A stretch of DNA of 64,000 nt from an uncultured Desulfuromonas sp. (GCF_963678835.1 NZ_OY787469.1:2294001-2358000); one strand, 5' to 3'. Positions 1 through 8,040 are shown, counted from the stretch's first letter. Translations and numbers: made by a program. Notes: generated by a model from the letters alone, not told the origin.

Positions 1-428
1 CCGTAAAGGACGGATGACGCCCCTTTGGTGACGGTGATTTTAGCAATGGAATCAACCGGAATCTGTGACAGATCCAGAGAACGGAAATATTGTTCATACA
101 CCGGAACACCGTCGACAAGCACTTTCAGATCGCTCTGCTCAAAGCCGCGCACGCTGACATAGGATTGCCCTTTGCCGCCGGTCTGGACATCGACACCCGG
201 CATAAATTGCAACGCTTCAGCAACGTTTTCTGCGCCGCGATCCCGTAGATCCTGTGTGGAAACTTCGGTGACCGTGGTGGCCAGGTTGACGGATTGTTGT
301 TCCGCCGTGACAATGACTTCTCCCAACGTAAATACGGCTTCGTCATTGACGCTTGTTGCCGACCAAGCGGTTGTTGACATAAACAACAGCACAGCAATGC
401 CGCCGATTTTTAATCTTGATGCAAACAT
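1..428 (-). CDS. TonB-dependent outer-membrane receptor, N-terminal part (cut by window edge)
   Basis: The gene starts at the ATG at 428 and is open to the window edge, so only about 142 residues are visible. It is outer-membrane metal-chelate receptor material: a signal peptide of about 24 residues ending in AWSA, a short TonB-box-like stretch (EVIVTAEQQ), and a plug domain with the typical order of VAEALQFMPGVDV, the VSVRGF strand, VLVDGVPVYE and VTKGASSVLYG. A GAGG sequence lies 6 nt before the start. Two tandem ModE-type boxes lie 108-165 bp upstream, so expression is probably controlled by molybdenum. The substrate is not readable from the plug. Molybdate-chelate or another metallophore is an inference from the operator. 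The barrel lies outside the window. Confidence 0.93.
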   Translation of the reverse strand, partial: MFASRLKIGGIAVLLFMSTTAWSATSVNDEAVFTLGEVIVTAEQQSVNLATTVTEVSTQDLRDRGAENVAEALQFMPGVDVQTGGKGQSYVSVRGFEQSDLKVLVDGVPVYEQYFRSLDLSQIPVDSIAKITVTKGASSVLY

Positions 429-535
429 TGTAAACCTCACTCCTGATAGAAGCCCCCAGTGACGAAACTTGGGGCTGGGGAATTGCAGCATCGTCCTTCG
501 GGCGCGAATCGACAGAACGGTGTGCTAAAACAAGG

Positions 536-559
536 CGCTATATACTCGAGAATATAACG
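536..559. promoter_or_regulatory. ModE-binding box 1 (Mo-box) upstream of TonB receptor
   Basis: CGCTATATA, six bases, then AATATAACG. From memory, the ModE consensus is about CGnTATATA-N6-TATATAnCG, so this site has one mismatch in the right arm. It lies about 110 bp upstream of the receptor start at 428. A modE gene is present in the same window at 24046. Confidence 0.75.
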
Positions 560-569
560 GAATATGGCT

Positions 570-593
570 GGTTATATAACAGCGTATATAACG
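570..593. promoter_or_regulatory. ModE-binding box 2 (Mo-box), tandem to box 1
   Basis: GGTTATATA, six bases, then TATATAACG. The right arm is perfect and the left arm has one mismatch to the ModE consensus. Its start is 34 bp from that of box 1, about three helical turns, which would put two ModE dimers on one face of the DNA. It sits between the TonB receptor and the divergent dioxygenase gene. Confidence 0.75.
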
Positions 594-630
594 GTGTGCA
601 AGAAAAAAGACCAACAAAAACAATGCTTTA

Positions 631-671
631 CCGTATACGTTAGCGGCAGGTCTTATGTGTTATGTATACGG
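631..671. promoter_or_regulatory. Inverted repeat in the divergent intergenic region
   Basis: CCGTATAC at 631-638 and GTATACGG at 664-671 are perfect 8-bp inverted arms separated by 25 bp. They lie between the ModE boxes and the dioxygenase gene. This could be an operator for a second regulator or a promoter-proximal structure. I do not recognise the motif. The rest of 429-876 shows no gene. Confidence 0.35.
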
Positions 672-876
672 ATCTAAAATGGAGTGCGTGATTCAATTTT
701 GATCTTTTTTCACGATAAGGAAAGGGAGCAACGTTGAGCGAAAAAAATTTTCACCGGAATCTTCGGCGTGATTTCGAGAGCACTAAGAGAAAAGTCGGCA
801 AATTCTTGATTCTGCAGGGTTGAGGTGTACTGTTAAAGATAGCCCATTGTCTCTGGTTTATCGAAAGGATGCCGTC

Positions 877-1683
877 ATGACGACATCACATCTGTTAACA
901 GGCCAAATCATCTACTTTTCTCATGGCGGTGGACCGCTGCCTTTATTGGGAGGAAGCAGCCACCAGTTGATGGTCGAGTTTATGAAAAAGCTTCCTTCGC
1001 GCCTGCACCGCCCTGAAGCCATTCTGGTGATCAGCGCTCATTGGGAAGAGGCGCAAGCGACTCTGCTGGGTGCCAGGAAGCCGGCGTTATTCTATGATTA
1101 TTATGGTTTTTCCGCTGAGGCTTACACTCTAGAGTATCCGGTTGCCGGCAATCCGGCGCTGGCCGAAAAAGTGACATCATTGCTGGATCATGCCGGGATC
1201 TCTGCCGCCATTGATCATGCGCGTGGTTTTGATCATGGTGTGTTTATTCCTTTGACGCTGATGTATCCCGAGGCGGACATTCCGGTACAGCAGTTGTCGT
1301 TATTGAAAGGGCTTGATCCGGCCAGACATCTGGCTTTAGGTCGTGCATTGCGTCAGTTGAAACAGGAAAATATCCTGGTGATTGGATCCGGTTTTTCCTT
1401 CCACAATCTGCAGGCGTTTGACAGGCCGGGTGGGGATGCCCCTGATCCGCATAATGATGCATTTCAGGATTGGCTCATCGACACCTGTACCGGTGAGTAT
1501 TCTCAGCTCGAACGGGAACAGCGTATGGTGGAATGGCAGGAAGCACCGGGAGCACGTTACTGCCATCCGCGTGAAGAACATCTGATGCCGCTTCATACCT
1601 GCCTGGCCATGGCAGAAGGACCGGCAACAAAGATTTTTGACGATTACATTCTCGGTAAGCGCTCGGTTGCTTTTCAGTGGTGA
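877..1683 (+). CDS. LigB-family extradiol ring-cleavage dioxygenase (DODA/YgiD-like)
   Basis: This 268-aa protein belongs to the class III extradiol dioxygenase family (LigB, 4,5-DOPA dioxygenase-like), Fe(II) or Zn enzymes that open catechol rings in the cytoplasm. Visible family motifs are the metal-binding [11 protein letters not shown] near the N-terminus, VISAHWEE, the catalytic FDHGVFIPL and GSGFSFHNL. The ATG at 877 is chosen because an AAAGGA Shine-Dalgarno lies just upstream, and the family N-terminus begins there rather than at 820. It is divergent from the TonB receptor across a region with two ModE boxes. A role in breaking a catecholate metallophore would fit, but is inference. 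A general aromatic dioxygenase is the alternative. Confidence 0.85.
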   Translation: MTTSHLLTGQIIYFSHGGGPLPLLGGSSHQLMVEFMKKLPSRLHRPEAILVISAHWEEAQATLLGARKPALFYDYYGFSAEAYTLEYPVAGNPALAEKVTSLLDHAGISAAIDHARGFDHGVFIPLTLMYPEADIPVQQLSLLKGLDPARHLALGRALRQLKQENILVIGSGFSFHNLQAFDRPGGDAPDPHNDAFQDWLIDTCTGEYSQLEREQRMVEWQEAPGARYCHPREEHLMPLHTCLAMAEGPATKIFDDYILGKRSVAFQW

Positions 1684-1757
1684 CTGGGATTGTTTTAAGT
1701 GTTGATGGTGCAACGCTGCTGGTCTCTATGGTTCGTCATCGGAAAGAGAGGTGCTTT

Positions 1758-1961
1758 ATGACCATTGATCGTATGTTAATCCGGGTGGCCGGTTTTATGG
1801 TGCTTTTCAGTGTGTTGCTGGCTGTTTTTCACAGTTTGCACTGGTTGTGGCTCACCGGTTTCGTCGGCGCCAATCTGGTACAGGCGACTTTTACCGGCTT
1901 TTGCCCGCTGGTGAAAATTCTCAAGAAAACAGGCATGAAACCGGGAGCGGCGTTTGACTGA
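1758..1961 (+). CDS. Small DUF2892 (YgaP-type) inner-membrane protein
   Basis: A 67-aa protein with two hydrophobic segments (about residues 8-26 and 28-48) joined by a short turn, followed by [12 protein letters not shown] near the C-terminus. This is the layout of the DUF2892 membrane domain, also found at the end of YgaP rhodanese proteins. The ATG at 1758 is chosen because GAGAGG precedes it; the open frame extends further upstream without a ribosome site. It lies 74 nt after the dioxygenase and is probably co-transcribed, ending at the terminator at 1988. Function is unknown; the family is often near sulfur or metal genes. Confidence 0.75.
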   Translation: MTIDRMLIRVAGFMVLFSVLLAVFHSLHWLWLTGFVGANLVQATFTGFCPLVKILKKTGMKPGAAFD

Positions 1962-1987
1962 TCGATGAAAAGGTAGACGATTTTTGC

Positions 1988-2023
1988 AAAAAAAGTGGCC
2001 CGTTGCACCGTGCCACTTTTTTT
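1988..2023 (+). terminator. Rho-independent terminator after the DUF2892 gene
   Basis: GTGGC and GCCAC arms (1995-1999 and 2012-2016) are flanked by an A7 tract before and a T7 tract after, so the structure can work in both directions. It closes the short dioxygenase/DUF2892 unit. Confidence 0.8.
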
Positions 2024-2043
2024 GTGTCTGATCACTGATGGTC

Positions 2044-2199
2044 ATGGTTTTTAACGAGGTGTTCTTGAGGCGCTTTTTTGTTTTTGTCCGTCTTCTGCTG
2101 ATGGTGTCGGGCTGTGCCAATACGGCCCCGCGGGTCTACGTGTCTCTGGACGCCATCCCATCTGCCATTGCTACTGCAACGGTGGTGGTTTATTGCTGA
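2044..2199 (+). pseudogene. Possible remnant of a small lipoprotein gene
   Basis: A 51-codon frame begins with a basic, hydrophobic stretch ending LLMVSGC, which resembles a lipoprotein signal with a lipobox cysteine. It then runs only about 30 residues to a stop. A second frame continues to about 2262. This could be a frameshifted lipoprotein relic or chance coding. No clear ribosome site is seen and I do not recognise a family. Nothing else is visible up to 2324. Confidence 0.2.
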
Positions 2200-2324
2200 A
2201 CAGCCGTTACGTTTTCCCCTGAAGGCGGGCAGTCATGTGTTACAGGCAAAAATTCCCGGATGAGTCAGTTGTCCCAGGTGCAAATGTGCGGTGGGTTGGT
2301 CTATTTTGATCCGCACGAGTCACC

Positions 2325-2681
2325 TCAACGAATCGGGTGGTTGGCCTTGAGGCGCATATCCAGTTGGTCTAAAAGCATGCGGGCGGCATAACGCGGACAG
2401 CTGTACAACAGGTGCCGAATAAAAGCAGTTTGTCCGCCCGGTATGTTGGTCAGTAGATACGTGACCGCCTGACGTGCGTCCGCCAGCTGTTCCAATTTTT
2501 CCAGCGAAACCTTGAGGTCAGCGTAACGTCCGCGACGATCTTGAGCGATTTCCCATTGCATCAGCTGAAAAATGGGTAACACCGTCTCTTGCAATATGAC
2601 TTCCGTCTGACGCAATTTCAAAGCTGCGACCTGGTTGATCGGATGGAGCCGGTAGCGACTTAGATCACGCGGCGAGAGCAT
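2325..2681 (-). CDS. Hypothetical protein, last gene of the nifV operon
   Basis: A 118-aa soluble, mostly helical protein of mixed charge with no signal peptide and no recognised motif. Its start overlaps the end of the preceding 82-aa gene by 17 nt, which implies translational coupling. It is therefore the third gene of a minus-strand unit headed by homocitrate synthase, which has a sigma54-type promoter and a GTAC-N6-GTAC box. By position it should serve the alternative nitrogenase, for example in cofactor assembly or protection, but nothing in the sequence states the function. It does not look like NifW, NifM or NifZ. Confidence 0.7.
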   Translation of the reverse strand: MLSPRDLSRYRLHPINQVAALKLRQTEVILQETVLPIFQLMQWEIAQDRRGRYADLKVSLEKLEQLADARQAVTYLLTNIPGGQTAFIRHLLYSCPRYAARMLLDQLDMRLKANHPIR

Positions 2682-2913
2682 GGAGCGTCCCTTTCATACG
2701 CAATCCGGGGCGGCACGTCAGCGCCAGTGAGATGGCTTGTAAACACTTGGATCGCAACTCCTGCTCGTTTTTGCCGTCGAGGATGAACAGATCGGTTGCC
2801 GAGAGGTGAATGACCGCGAAAAAGTTTTTCTCGTTTTGTCGGTAAATAGCCAGGTTAACGCGATGGCCGTCGACAGTGACACGCTGTTTCTGAAGCAATT
2901 GAGACTGTTCCAT
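2665..2913 (-). CDS. Hypothetical small protein in the nifV operon
   Basis: An 82-aa protein with an excellent AAGGAGG Shine-Dalgarno 5 nt before the ATG at 2913. The first 45 residues look like a small beta-sheet domain (strands around VTVDGHRVNLAIYR and FFAVIHLS), followed by a helix. No cysteines suggest metal binding except C51 and C61, about ten residues apart. It lies 36 nt after nifV and overlaps the next gene, so it is co-expressed with homocitrate synthase. I do not recognise the family. The strong ribosome site and tight packing make it a real gene. Confidence 0.75.
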   Translation of the reverse strand: MEQSQLLQKQRVTVDGHRVNLAIYRQNEKNFFAVIHLSATDLFILDGKNEQELRSKCLQAISLALTCRPGLRMKGTLHALAA

Positions 2914-2949
2914 GATCTCCTCCTTGACTGAGCGACTGTGTCGACACCC

Positions 2950-4107
2950 TCATGCGGCACGAAAGCGACGTTCAGAGGTCTGATAGATGTTTTTCAGCTC
3001 CGTATCGGTTAAGGGCCGTTTGGCGCGACTGGCCCGTTTGCGGATAATCTCCATCAAACCATCGGCCTCCTGGCGACTGATAGCGATGTCCAGAGCTTTC
3101 AGCCGTTCCACCAGAGCGCTGCTTCCCGAATGCTTGCCCACCAGGATCTGGCGGGATAAGCCCACTTCATCCGGGTCAAAGCCCTCGTAGTTTTTGGGAT
3201 CTTTGAGAATGCCGTCGGCGTGCAGACCCGATTCGACGGCGAACACCCGTTCACCGACCACCGGTTTCCAGTCGTACAGGGTGCGCTGAGAGGCTTTGGC
3301 GACAAACAGGGACAGCTCGCGAAACCGATGGGTGTCGACGCCGGTTTCAATGCCGCAACCGTGTTTAAGGCCCATCACCACCTCCTCCAGGGCAGCGTTA
3401 CCGGCCCGTTCTCCCAAGCCGTTCACCGTGGTGTTGACAAAGGTCGCCCCAGCTCGAACCCCGGCAATGGCGTTGGCCGTTGCCATGCCGAGATCGTTGT
3501 GGGTATGAATCTCAATGGCCACCTCAGGCACTTTGTGACGCAAATAGGAAACGCTTTCAAACGTGGTGAACGGATCAAGAATGCCGACGGTGTCGCAAAA
3601 CCGGAAGCGGTCACCGCCGAGAGAGCGGATGATCTCCATCAACTCCGCGACAAAGCCCAGATCGGCACGGCTGGCGTCCTCACCGCCGACTGAAACATAC
3701 AAGCCATGCGCCTTGGCGAAGCCCAGGGCGGTTTTCAGCTGCTCCTTGACCCAGTGACGATCTTTGCCCAGTTTGCGGGCCATCATCTGATCCGATACCG
3801 ACAGGGAAATATCGACCGCGGTGACACCACTGTCGAGACTGGCCTGAATCTCGGGAATCAGGGCCCGGTTCCAAGTGATGAGTCGGGCATTGAGACCGAG
3901 GTCGACCAGGGCGCGGATATCGCGCTGTTCGCTTTTGCCCATGGCCGGGATGCCGCACTCGATCTCCCGGACACCGGCAGCATCCAGCATGCGGGCGATG
4001 GTCCGTTTTTCACGGCGGCTGAACACCACCCCGGCGGTTTGCTCGCCGTCGCGCAGCGTGGTGTCGTCAATAAGGATACGGGGGGACAGATCATTGTGTT
4101 GGGTCAT
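2950..4107 (-). CDS. nifV: Homocitrate synthase for nitrogenase cofactor
   Basis: A 385-aa cytoplasmic enzyme condensing acetyl-CoA with 2-oxoglutarate to (R)-homocitrate, the organic ligand of FeMo-co and FeV-co. It has the DRE-TIM/HMGL-like barrel: DDTTLRDGEQ at about residues 14-23, the HTHNDLGMA metal and substrate motif, GLGERAGNAALEEV, and the ESGLHADGI and GKHSGSSAL segments of the NifV C-terminal region. The ATG at 4107 is chosen because AGAGG lies 6 nt upstream; an in-frame ATG at 4128 has no such site. It heads an operon with two small unknown genes. A -24/-12 promoter and a VnfA-type dyad lie upstream, so it probably serves the V-nitrogenase. A housekeeping isopropylmalate or citramalate synthase is unlikely. 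Confidence 0.93.
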   Translation of the reverse strand: MTQHNDLSPRILIDDTTLRDGEQTAGVVFSRREKRTIARMLDAAGVREIECGIPAMGKSEQRDIRALVDLGLNARLITWNRALIPEIQASLDSGVTAVDISLSVSDQMMARKLGKDRHWVKEQLKTALGFAKAHGLYVSVGGEDASRADLGFVAELMEIIRSLGGDRFRFCDTVGILDPFTTFESVSYLRHKVPEVAIEIHTHNDLGMATANAIAGVRAGATFVNTTVNGLGERAGNAALEEVVMGLKHGCGIETGVDTHRFRELSLFVAKASQRTLYDWKPVVGERVFAVESGLHADGILKDPKNYEGFDPDEVGLSRQILVGKHSGSSALVERLKALDIAISRQEADGLMEIIRKRASRAKRPLTDTELKNIYQTSERRFRAA

Positions 4108-4157
4108 GGCAAGCCTCTTTTCCGGCAAATGGGTTGATAACGCCTTTACGGATTGTT

Positions 4158-4241
4158 TAGCAGGCTGTTGAAAAACAGACTGTGGAGCCCATGGACGGTC
4201 GTTGAAAAATCCCCGGACGGGACTTTTTCAATCTCCTGTTA
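4158..4241. repeat. MITE-like repeat, family 2, copy 1
   Basis: 84 bp bounded by imperfect inverted ends TAGCAGGCTGTTGAAAAA and the complement of TTTTTCAATCTCCTGTTA. The core TGTGGAGCCCATGGAC is shared with copies near 36104 and 59648. It lies between the sigma54-type promoter of nifV and the gene, so it is transcribed as part of the nifV leader. Confidence 0.75.
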
Positions 4242-4242
4242 G

Positions 4243-4258
4243 AGCAGTGATCGTGCCA
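4243..4258 (-). promoter_or_regulatory. Sigma54 (-24/-12) promoter of nifV
   Basis: On the minus strand the sequence is TGGCACG-ATCA-CTGCT, one mismatch from TGGCACG-N4-TTGCW with both the GG and GC dinucleotides intact. It lies about 137 bp upstream of nifV. A GTAC-N6-GTAC dyad is centred about 98 bp further upstream, a normal enhancer distance. Confidence 0.8.
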
Positions 4259-4347
4259 AACTGTGTTCCTTGCCCGGCGTTGCACGGAAAATCAGCGGTG
4301 CTGCGCCGTGGCCGGGGTGATGATCGCTAAAAGGTTCTTGGCGGAAC

Positions 4348-4361
4348 GTACAAAAATGTAC
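4348..4361. promoter_or_regulatory. VnfA-type upstream activator site (GTAC-N6-GTAC) of nifV
   Basis: A perfect GTAC-AAAAAT-GTAC dyad. VnfA of Azotobacter is remembered to bind GTAC-N6-GTAC-like dyads upstream of vnf promoters. It is positioned correctly for the -24/-12 promoter at 4243-4258. The flanking 4108-4472 region shows no other gene. Confidence 0.65.
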
Positions 4362-4472
4362 ACATTCGCTCCTTGGAGAACCGTTTGGTGCAATTGCACC
4401 TGTGACGTTCGCTGGAGAAGGATGGAAAATTATCCTTCCAGCCGGGGATTTTCGTTTAACCTCGACGGTTTT

Positions 4473-5525
4473 TCAGGGACCTTCGAGCAGTTGCGGTGCC
4501 GGTGTGGGTGACAGCAGCAGCCGGGCGTCAGCCGCGCAGAGCTCGTAACGATAGAAAATGCGGAAATACTCCTGAACGATGGCAACCGTATCGAGGTTGA
4601 ACCGCTCCGGGTAGAGCAGGTCGGCCAGCCAGATGGCGCCGATGATGCGGTTGCTGCCCGGCGGCCGGTCAAACCAGCTGTAGGGCAGCCAGGGAATCTG
4701 GTACACCTTGCCGCCGGTCACCGCCCTGAGCCGGTTCCACAGTGGATTGTGGACGATGGCGTTGTAGGTCAGCAATGTGCCGGCCGACGGCGTCCACACC
4801 AGAATGAGGTCCGGCTGCCACAGGATCAGTTGTTCCATGGAGACCTGCGACATCCCTTCGCCGGGCATGTTGATCACTTCGGCGACATTGACGCCGCCGA
4901 CAAAATCGAGCAACTGGGTGTGGATGGAGCCGGCCGGATTGGTGCTGAGGCCGTCGGGATTTTCGGCATAGTAGACGCGGACGCGTTGCTCCAAAGGGAT
5001 CTGTTGCGCCTGTTTTTGCAGCGGGTAGAGATAACGGTTGACGAACGCGGTCATCCGTTGCGCTTGTTCCTGTTGGCCCAGCAGATCGCCGAGAAAGGCA
5101 AATGCTTGCGGATAATGCATCATGTCCTGATTGAGCAGCACCACCGGGGCGCCGATTTTGTTCTGCAGCCGTTCCGCCTGATCGAGGTTATAGGGTAACG
5201 CTTCCATGATGACGATTTCCGGGCGCAGATTGACGATCTCCTCATCGGAGAAACGGTGGCCGCCTTGCGGAACGACTTTGCCCTGATAAGAGTCGGCGGC
5301 GATAAAGCGTTTGGCCATGGCACTGAGGCGAAACGCATTGAGCACTTTCTCCGGCGCGACGGCGCTGACCATCGGCAGGCAATGGCCGACGGCATAGATG
5401 CGGTTGATGGTGGTCGGTATGGTCACGGTACGTCCGGCCATATCGGTGATGGTTCGCGTCTCGGCGGCGAAGGACGCCGTTGTCAGAACCAATAGAAAGG
5501 TAAAGCAGAGCAGCCTGCGGATCAT
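4473..5525 (-). CDS. Periplasmic metal-chelate-binding protein of a FecCD/BtuC-type ABC importer
   Basis: A 350-aa class III (PF01497) solute-binding protein. A 20-residue signal peptide ends at SFA-AE, followed by RTITDMAGRTVTIP, the usual start of this family. The EEIVNLRPEIVI and QPDLILVW segments are the paired lobe motifs. The ATG at 5525 is set by AAGGAG 7 nt upstream; the longer frame to 5609 lacks a ribosome site. It is the last gene of the TonB receptor/ABC set on this strand, separated from the receptor by a MITE. It should pass a metal chelate to the permease at 9195. Vanadium or a vanadophore is inferred from operon control. Fe-siderophore, molybdate/tungstate or cobalamin binding cannot be excluded. 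Confidence 0.85.
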   Translation of the reverse strand: MIRRLLCFTFLLVLTTASFAAETRTITDMAGRTVTIPTTINRIYAVGHCLPMVSAVAPEKVLNAFRLSAMAKRFIAADSYQGKVVPQGGHRFSDEEIVNLRPEIVIMEALPYNLDQAERLQNKIGAPVVLLNQDMMHYPQAFAFLGDLLGQQEQAQRMTAFVNRYLYPLQKQAQQIPLEQRVRVYYAENPDGLSTNPAGSIHTQLLDFVGGVNVAEVINMPGEGMSQVSMEQLILWQPDLILVWTPSAGTLLTYNAIVHNPLWNRLRAVTGGKVYQIPWLPYSWFDRPPGSNRIIGAIWLADLLYPERFNLDTVAIVQEYFRIFYRYELCAADARLLLSPTPAPQLLEGP

Positions 5526-5630
5526 GTCGTACTCCTTGAGTTCCGGGTGTCGGGAAGAGAAGTGTGTTTTTTCCCGAAAGCCGTTCGTGGCTTTTGGAAA
5601 AAAACGCACGAGGGTTTAAATCATAAGCCT

Positions 5631-5783
5631 CTAGTCCTTGGGTACACGCAATGTTGTCATCGAAAAGAGCACCTGTAGGAGCGAATTTATTCGCGAATTG
5701 TTCTGGTCCCTGATCCTTATCATGATGGAAATTCGCGGCTGAAGCCGCTCCTACAATGGACAATTTCAACTATGCTGACGTAC
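5631..5783. repeat. MITE-like repeat, family 1, copy A
   Basis: About 153 bp beginning CTAGTCCTT, containing the two REP-like hairpins TGTAGGAGCGAATTTATTCG and the complement of AATTCGCGGCTGAAGCC, and ending near TGCTGACGTAC. The same element recurs at 13466, 13612, 31734 and 35817. It separates the TonB receptor from the binding-protein gene. Confidence 0.85.
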
Positions 5784-5788
5784 CGGCA

Positions 5789-5850
5789 AAAAGGCTCGTG
5801 GAGCCCATGGATGGGGCGACCACAATCGTTGGATTTGTTTACAACCCGGC
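5789..5850. repeat. Fragment of family 2 repeat abutting copy A
   Basis: The stretch with GTGGAGCCCATGGATGGG and GACCACAATC matches the internal part of family 2 (copies near 36104 and 59648) but lacks its inverted ends. It lies immediately beside family 1 copy A, which suggests nested or adjacent insertions. Confidence 0.45.
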
Positions 5851-5898
5851 GATTGTGTAAGCTTTTGAACATGACACTTTCCAAACGCCTCTCATGGC

Positions 5899-7977
5899 TC
5901 AAAATGTCACCGTCAGTTCCATGCCGTAAACGGCGCCGATATCGTTTACCGTCCCCCAGTTGGCCCTGGCCGGATAGCCCTTGTTGAAGGTGGCGTAATC
6001 GTCGTCTTTGAGGTTGCGGCCGAACAGCGCCACGGTGGCGACGCAATCGTCAAGAACAAAGGCCCGGCTGAGATTGGCGTTGATCAGCGTATAATCGCCC
6101 ACCGTGTAATCGTAACTGGTGTAAGGATCGACCTTGAGGATGGAGAGTGACGCACGGTAGTCGCCCAGCTGGTAATTGAGGCGGCCCGAATATTTGTTTT
6201 CCGGAGTTTCGGTGGTGATGTTCGGATTGTCTTCATCAAACCAGGTGTAGCTCAGTTCGTAGTTCAGTCGGCCCCAGCGCTCGTGACTCAGCAGCTGGCC
6301 GCTGATGGCGGCTTCGACCCCCTGGCGGCGGATATCCTCGGTGGTATAGATCGTCACTGTTTCCTCGTAAGTGGGGTCGTCCGGGTCGATGACGGTGAAC
6401 GCACCGTCCGAAACTTTGCTGCCGTCAATATCGTAGTAAAAAGCGGTCAAAGACATGTTGAGAGCGCGCCACCAGGCGGTGCTGATGCCGACTTCATACT
6501 TCAGGCGCCGTTCGTCATCGAGAGCCTTGTTGTCAACCGAGGTCAGGGTGTCGGACGACGGCGTGTTGTTGTAGGAGAAGCGGCCGAACAGGCTGCAGGC
6601 CGGTGTCCATTGATAGGACAGGCCCAAAGACAGTGCATAGGCTTCATCGGTCCATTCGTCATCACTGAGTTCGACTTCGTTGCCGTTGTCCAGGTACTTG
6701 TCGCCGCCTTCAACCACTTTTTTGGCATCGGCGCGGATGGCACCGTCGAGGGTCAGTTTATCGGTGAGCCGGTACTCGTCATACAGATAACCGCCGTAGG
6801 ATTCCTCCTCACGCGGTGTGGTGCTGCCTTCCGTACGCATGTACCACATCAGTGCCTGAGCCCCGACTTTCAAGGTGTTTTTGTTCGAGGTGATGGTATG
6901 GGTGAGATGAAATTCGCGTACCCGGTCGGTGAAATCGCGCGGATCACCGTGGTCGTAAATCGTGTCATAAAAAGCGGTACCGGTCGCTTCACTGAAGCCG
7001 AAGGTCAACGCCGTGACCTGGCTGTCGCTCCAGTTGGCCGTGGCCTGATAGGAGACAACCGCGGTATCAACGGGGTCGTAACGCCAGATATGCTGGTCCA
7101 TGACACCGGCCGGAGTCGGGCCGGAGGTGGGGTAATTGGTGGTGCCGCTGTAGGTGCCGACGGCGCGTTGGACATGTCGGGAGGCTTTATTGACGTAGAC
7201 CATGGCCCGGCTGGTGAAACGTTCCGCCTCATAACCGAGGTTGAAGAAAAAGGAATCGCCGTCGTATTCGTTATTCCAGTCGGAGCGACCATCGGTTTTG
7301 GCCTTGGCATAGCCGAGTCCCAGCTTGAGGCGGTCGCCGAAAATGCTGTCGCCATGGAAAATGCTCCCGTTGACGGTGCTGTAGCTGGCATAACTGCCGC
7401 GCAGTTCGGTTTCACGGCCGTCATCGGCTGAGCGGGTGGTGATGACGATGAAGCCCTGGTTGGGGGTGGCTGCGGCGGAACCGAAGCCGGTGAGCGGTCC
7501 CATGGTCAACACCGTGGCGTCGCGAAAAAAACGGACCGATTCAATCATGGACACCGGCAAGTCGCCGAGGATGCGCCGCGCCTCCGACGAGGACAGGTAG
7601 ACGCCGTCGATAATGATGTTGACCGTGTCGCCGCGTGACTTGGCAAAGTTGTGCACCCGAGCCCCCTGGCGCCTGATCGACATGCCCATGGCGCTGTCGA
7701 TCAGATCATAGACATCGTCGGGGCGCATCTCTTCAATATCTTCCTGGGTGAAAATCTGTTGGGTGGCTTCGGCACTTTGCGGGATGGCAAACCGTTCATG
7801 GGCGGGCAGTTCCTCAATTTTGTCGGCGGACCAACTGCTGCTGGTCCAATGGGATTCACTGACCACAACCGGGGGGAGCACCTGGACTTCGGCGGCATCC
7901 GTTTCAGCCACTTTGATAAGAGTGGCGAGGAAAAACAACAGCATGGTGGCAGTACGTATGTTTTGTATCCTTTGCAT
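5899..7977 (-). CDS. TonB-dependent outer-membrane receptor of the VnfA-type regulon
   Basis: A 692-aa receptor with a signal peptide (residues 1 to about 28, ending at DAA), a TonB-box-like segment (VLPPVVVSES), a plug domain to about residue 195 (VYDLIDSAMGMSIRRQG, VNIIIDGVYL, SVRFFRDATVLTMGPL, FIVITTR) and a 22-strand-type barrel ending in the aromatic ELTVTF. The ATG at 7977 is preceded by AGGGAGG. A perfect GTAC-N6-GTAC dyad lies about 200 bp upstream and a weak -24/-12 sequence lies close to the gene. It is placed between the ATPase and binding-protein genes of one importer, so it should bring the same chelate across the outer membrane. Vanadium specificity is inference. Confidence 0.92.
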   Translation of the reverse strand: MQRIQNIRTATMLLFFLATLIKVAETDAAEVQVLPPVVVSESHWTSSSWSADKIEELPAHERFAIPQSAEATQQIFTQEDIEEMRPDDVYDLIDSAMGMSIRRQGARVHNFAKSRGDTVNIIIDGVYLSSSEARRILGDLPVSMIESVRFFRDATVLTMGPLTGFGSAAATPNQGFIVITTRSADDGRETELRGSYASYSTVNGSIFHGDSIFGDRLKLGLGYAKAKTDGRSDWNNEYDGDSFFFNLGYEAERFTSRAMVYVNKASRHVQRAVGTYSGTTNYPTSGPTPAGVMDQHIWRYDPVDTAVVSYQATANWSDSQVTALTFGFSEATGTAFYDTIYDHGDPRDFTDRVREFHLTHTITSNKNTLKVGAQALMWYMRTEGSTTPREEESYGGYLYDEYRLTDKLTLDGAIRADAKKVVEGGDKYLDNGNEVELSDDEWTDEAYALSLGLSYQWTPACSLFGRFSYNNTPSSDTLTSVDNKALDDERRLKYEVGISTAWWRALNMSLTAFYYDIDGSKVSDGAFTVIDPDDPTYEETVTIYTTEDIRRQGVEAAISGQLLSHERWGRLNYELSYTWFDEDNPNITTETPENKYSGRLNYQLGDYRASLSILKVDPYTSYDYTVGDYTLINANLSRAFVLDDCVATVALFGRNLKDDDYATFNKGYPARANWGTVNDIGAVYGMELTVTF

Positions 7978-8024
7978 AGGTCCTCCCTGTGGGAAAAAGA
8001 AACATGTCAATGCCTTGTGGAAAG

Positions 8025-8040
8025 ATCATAGTTTGTGCCA
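8025..8040 (-). promoter_or_regulatory. Candidate sigma54 promoter of the TonB receptor (weak -12)
   Basis: The minus strand reads TGGCACA-AACT-ATGAT. The -24 element is nearly perfect but the -12 GC is GA, so this is only a candidate. It lies 48 bp from the start codon and about 143 bp downstream of the GTAC dyad. Confidence 0.4.

Noticed and set aside
6283-7431. 382-codon open frame on the plus strand inside the TonB receptor
   Set aside because: It is antisense to a clear receptor gene, has no recognisable domain or ribosome site, and is explained by GC codon bias.
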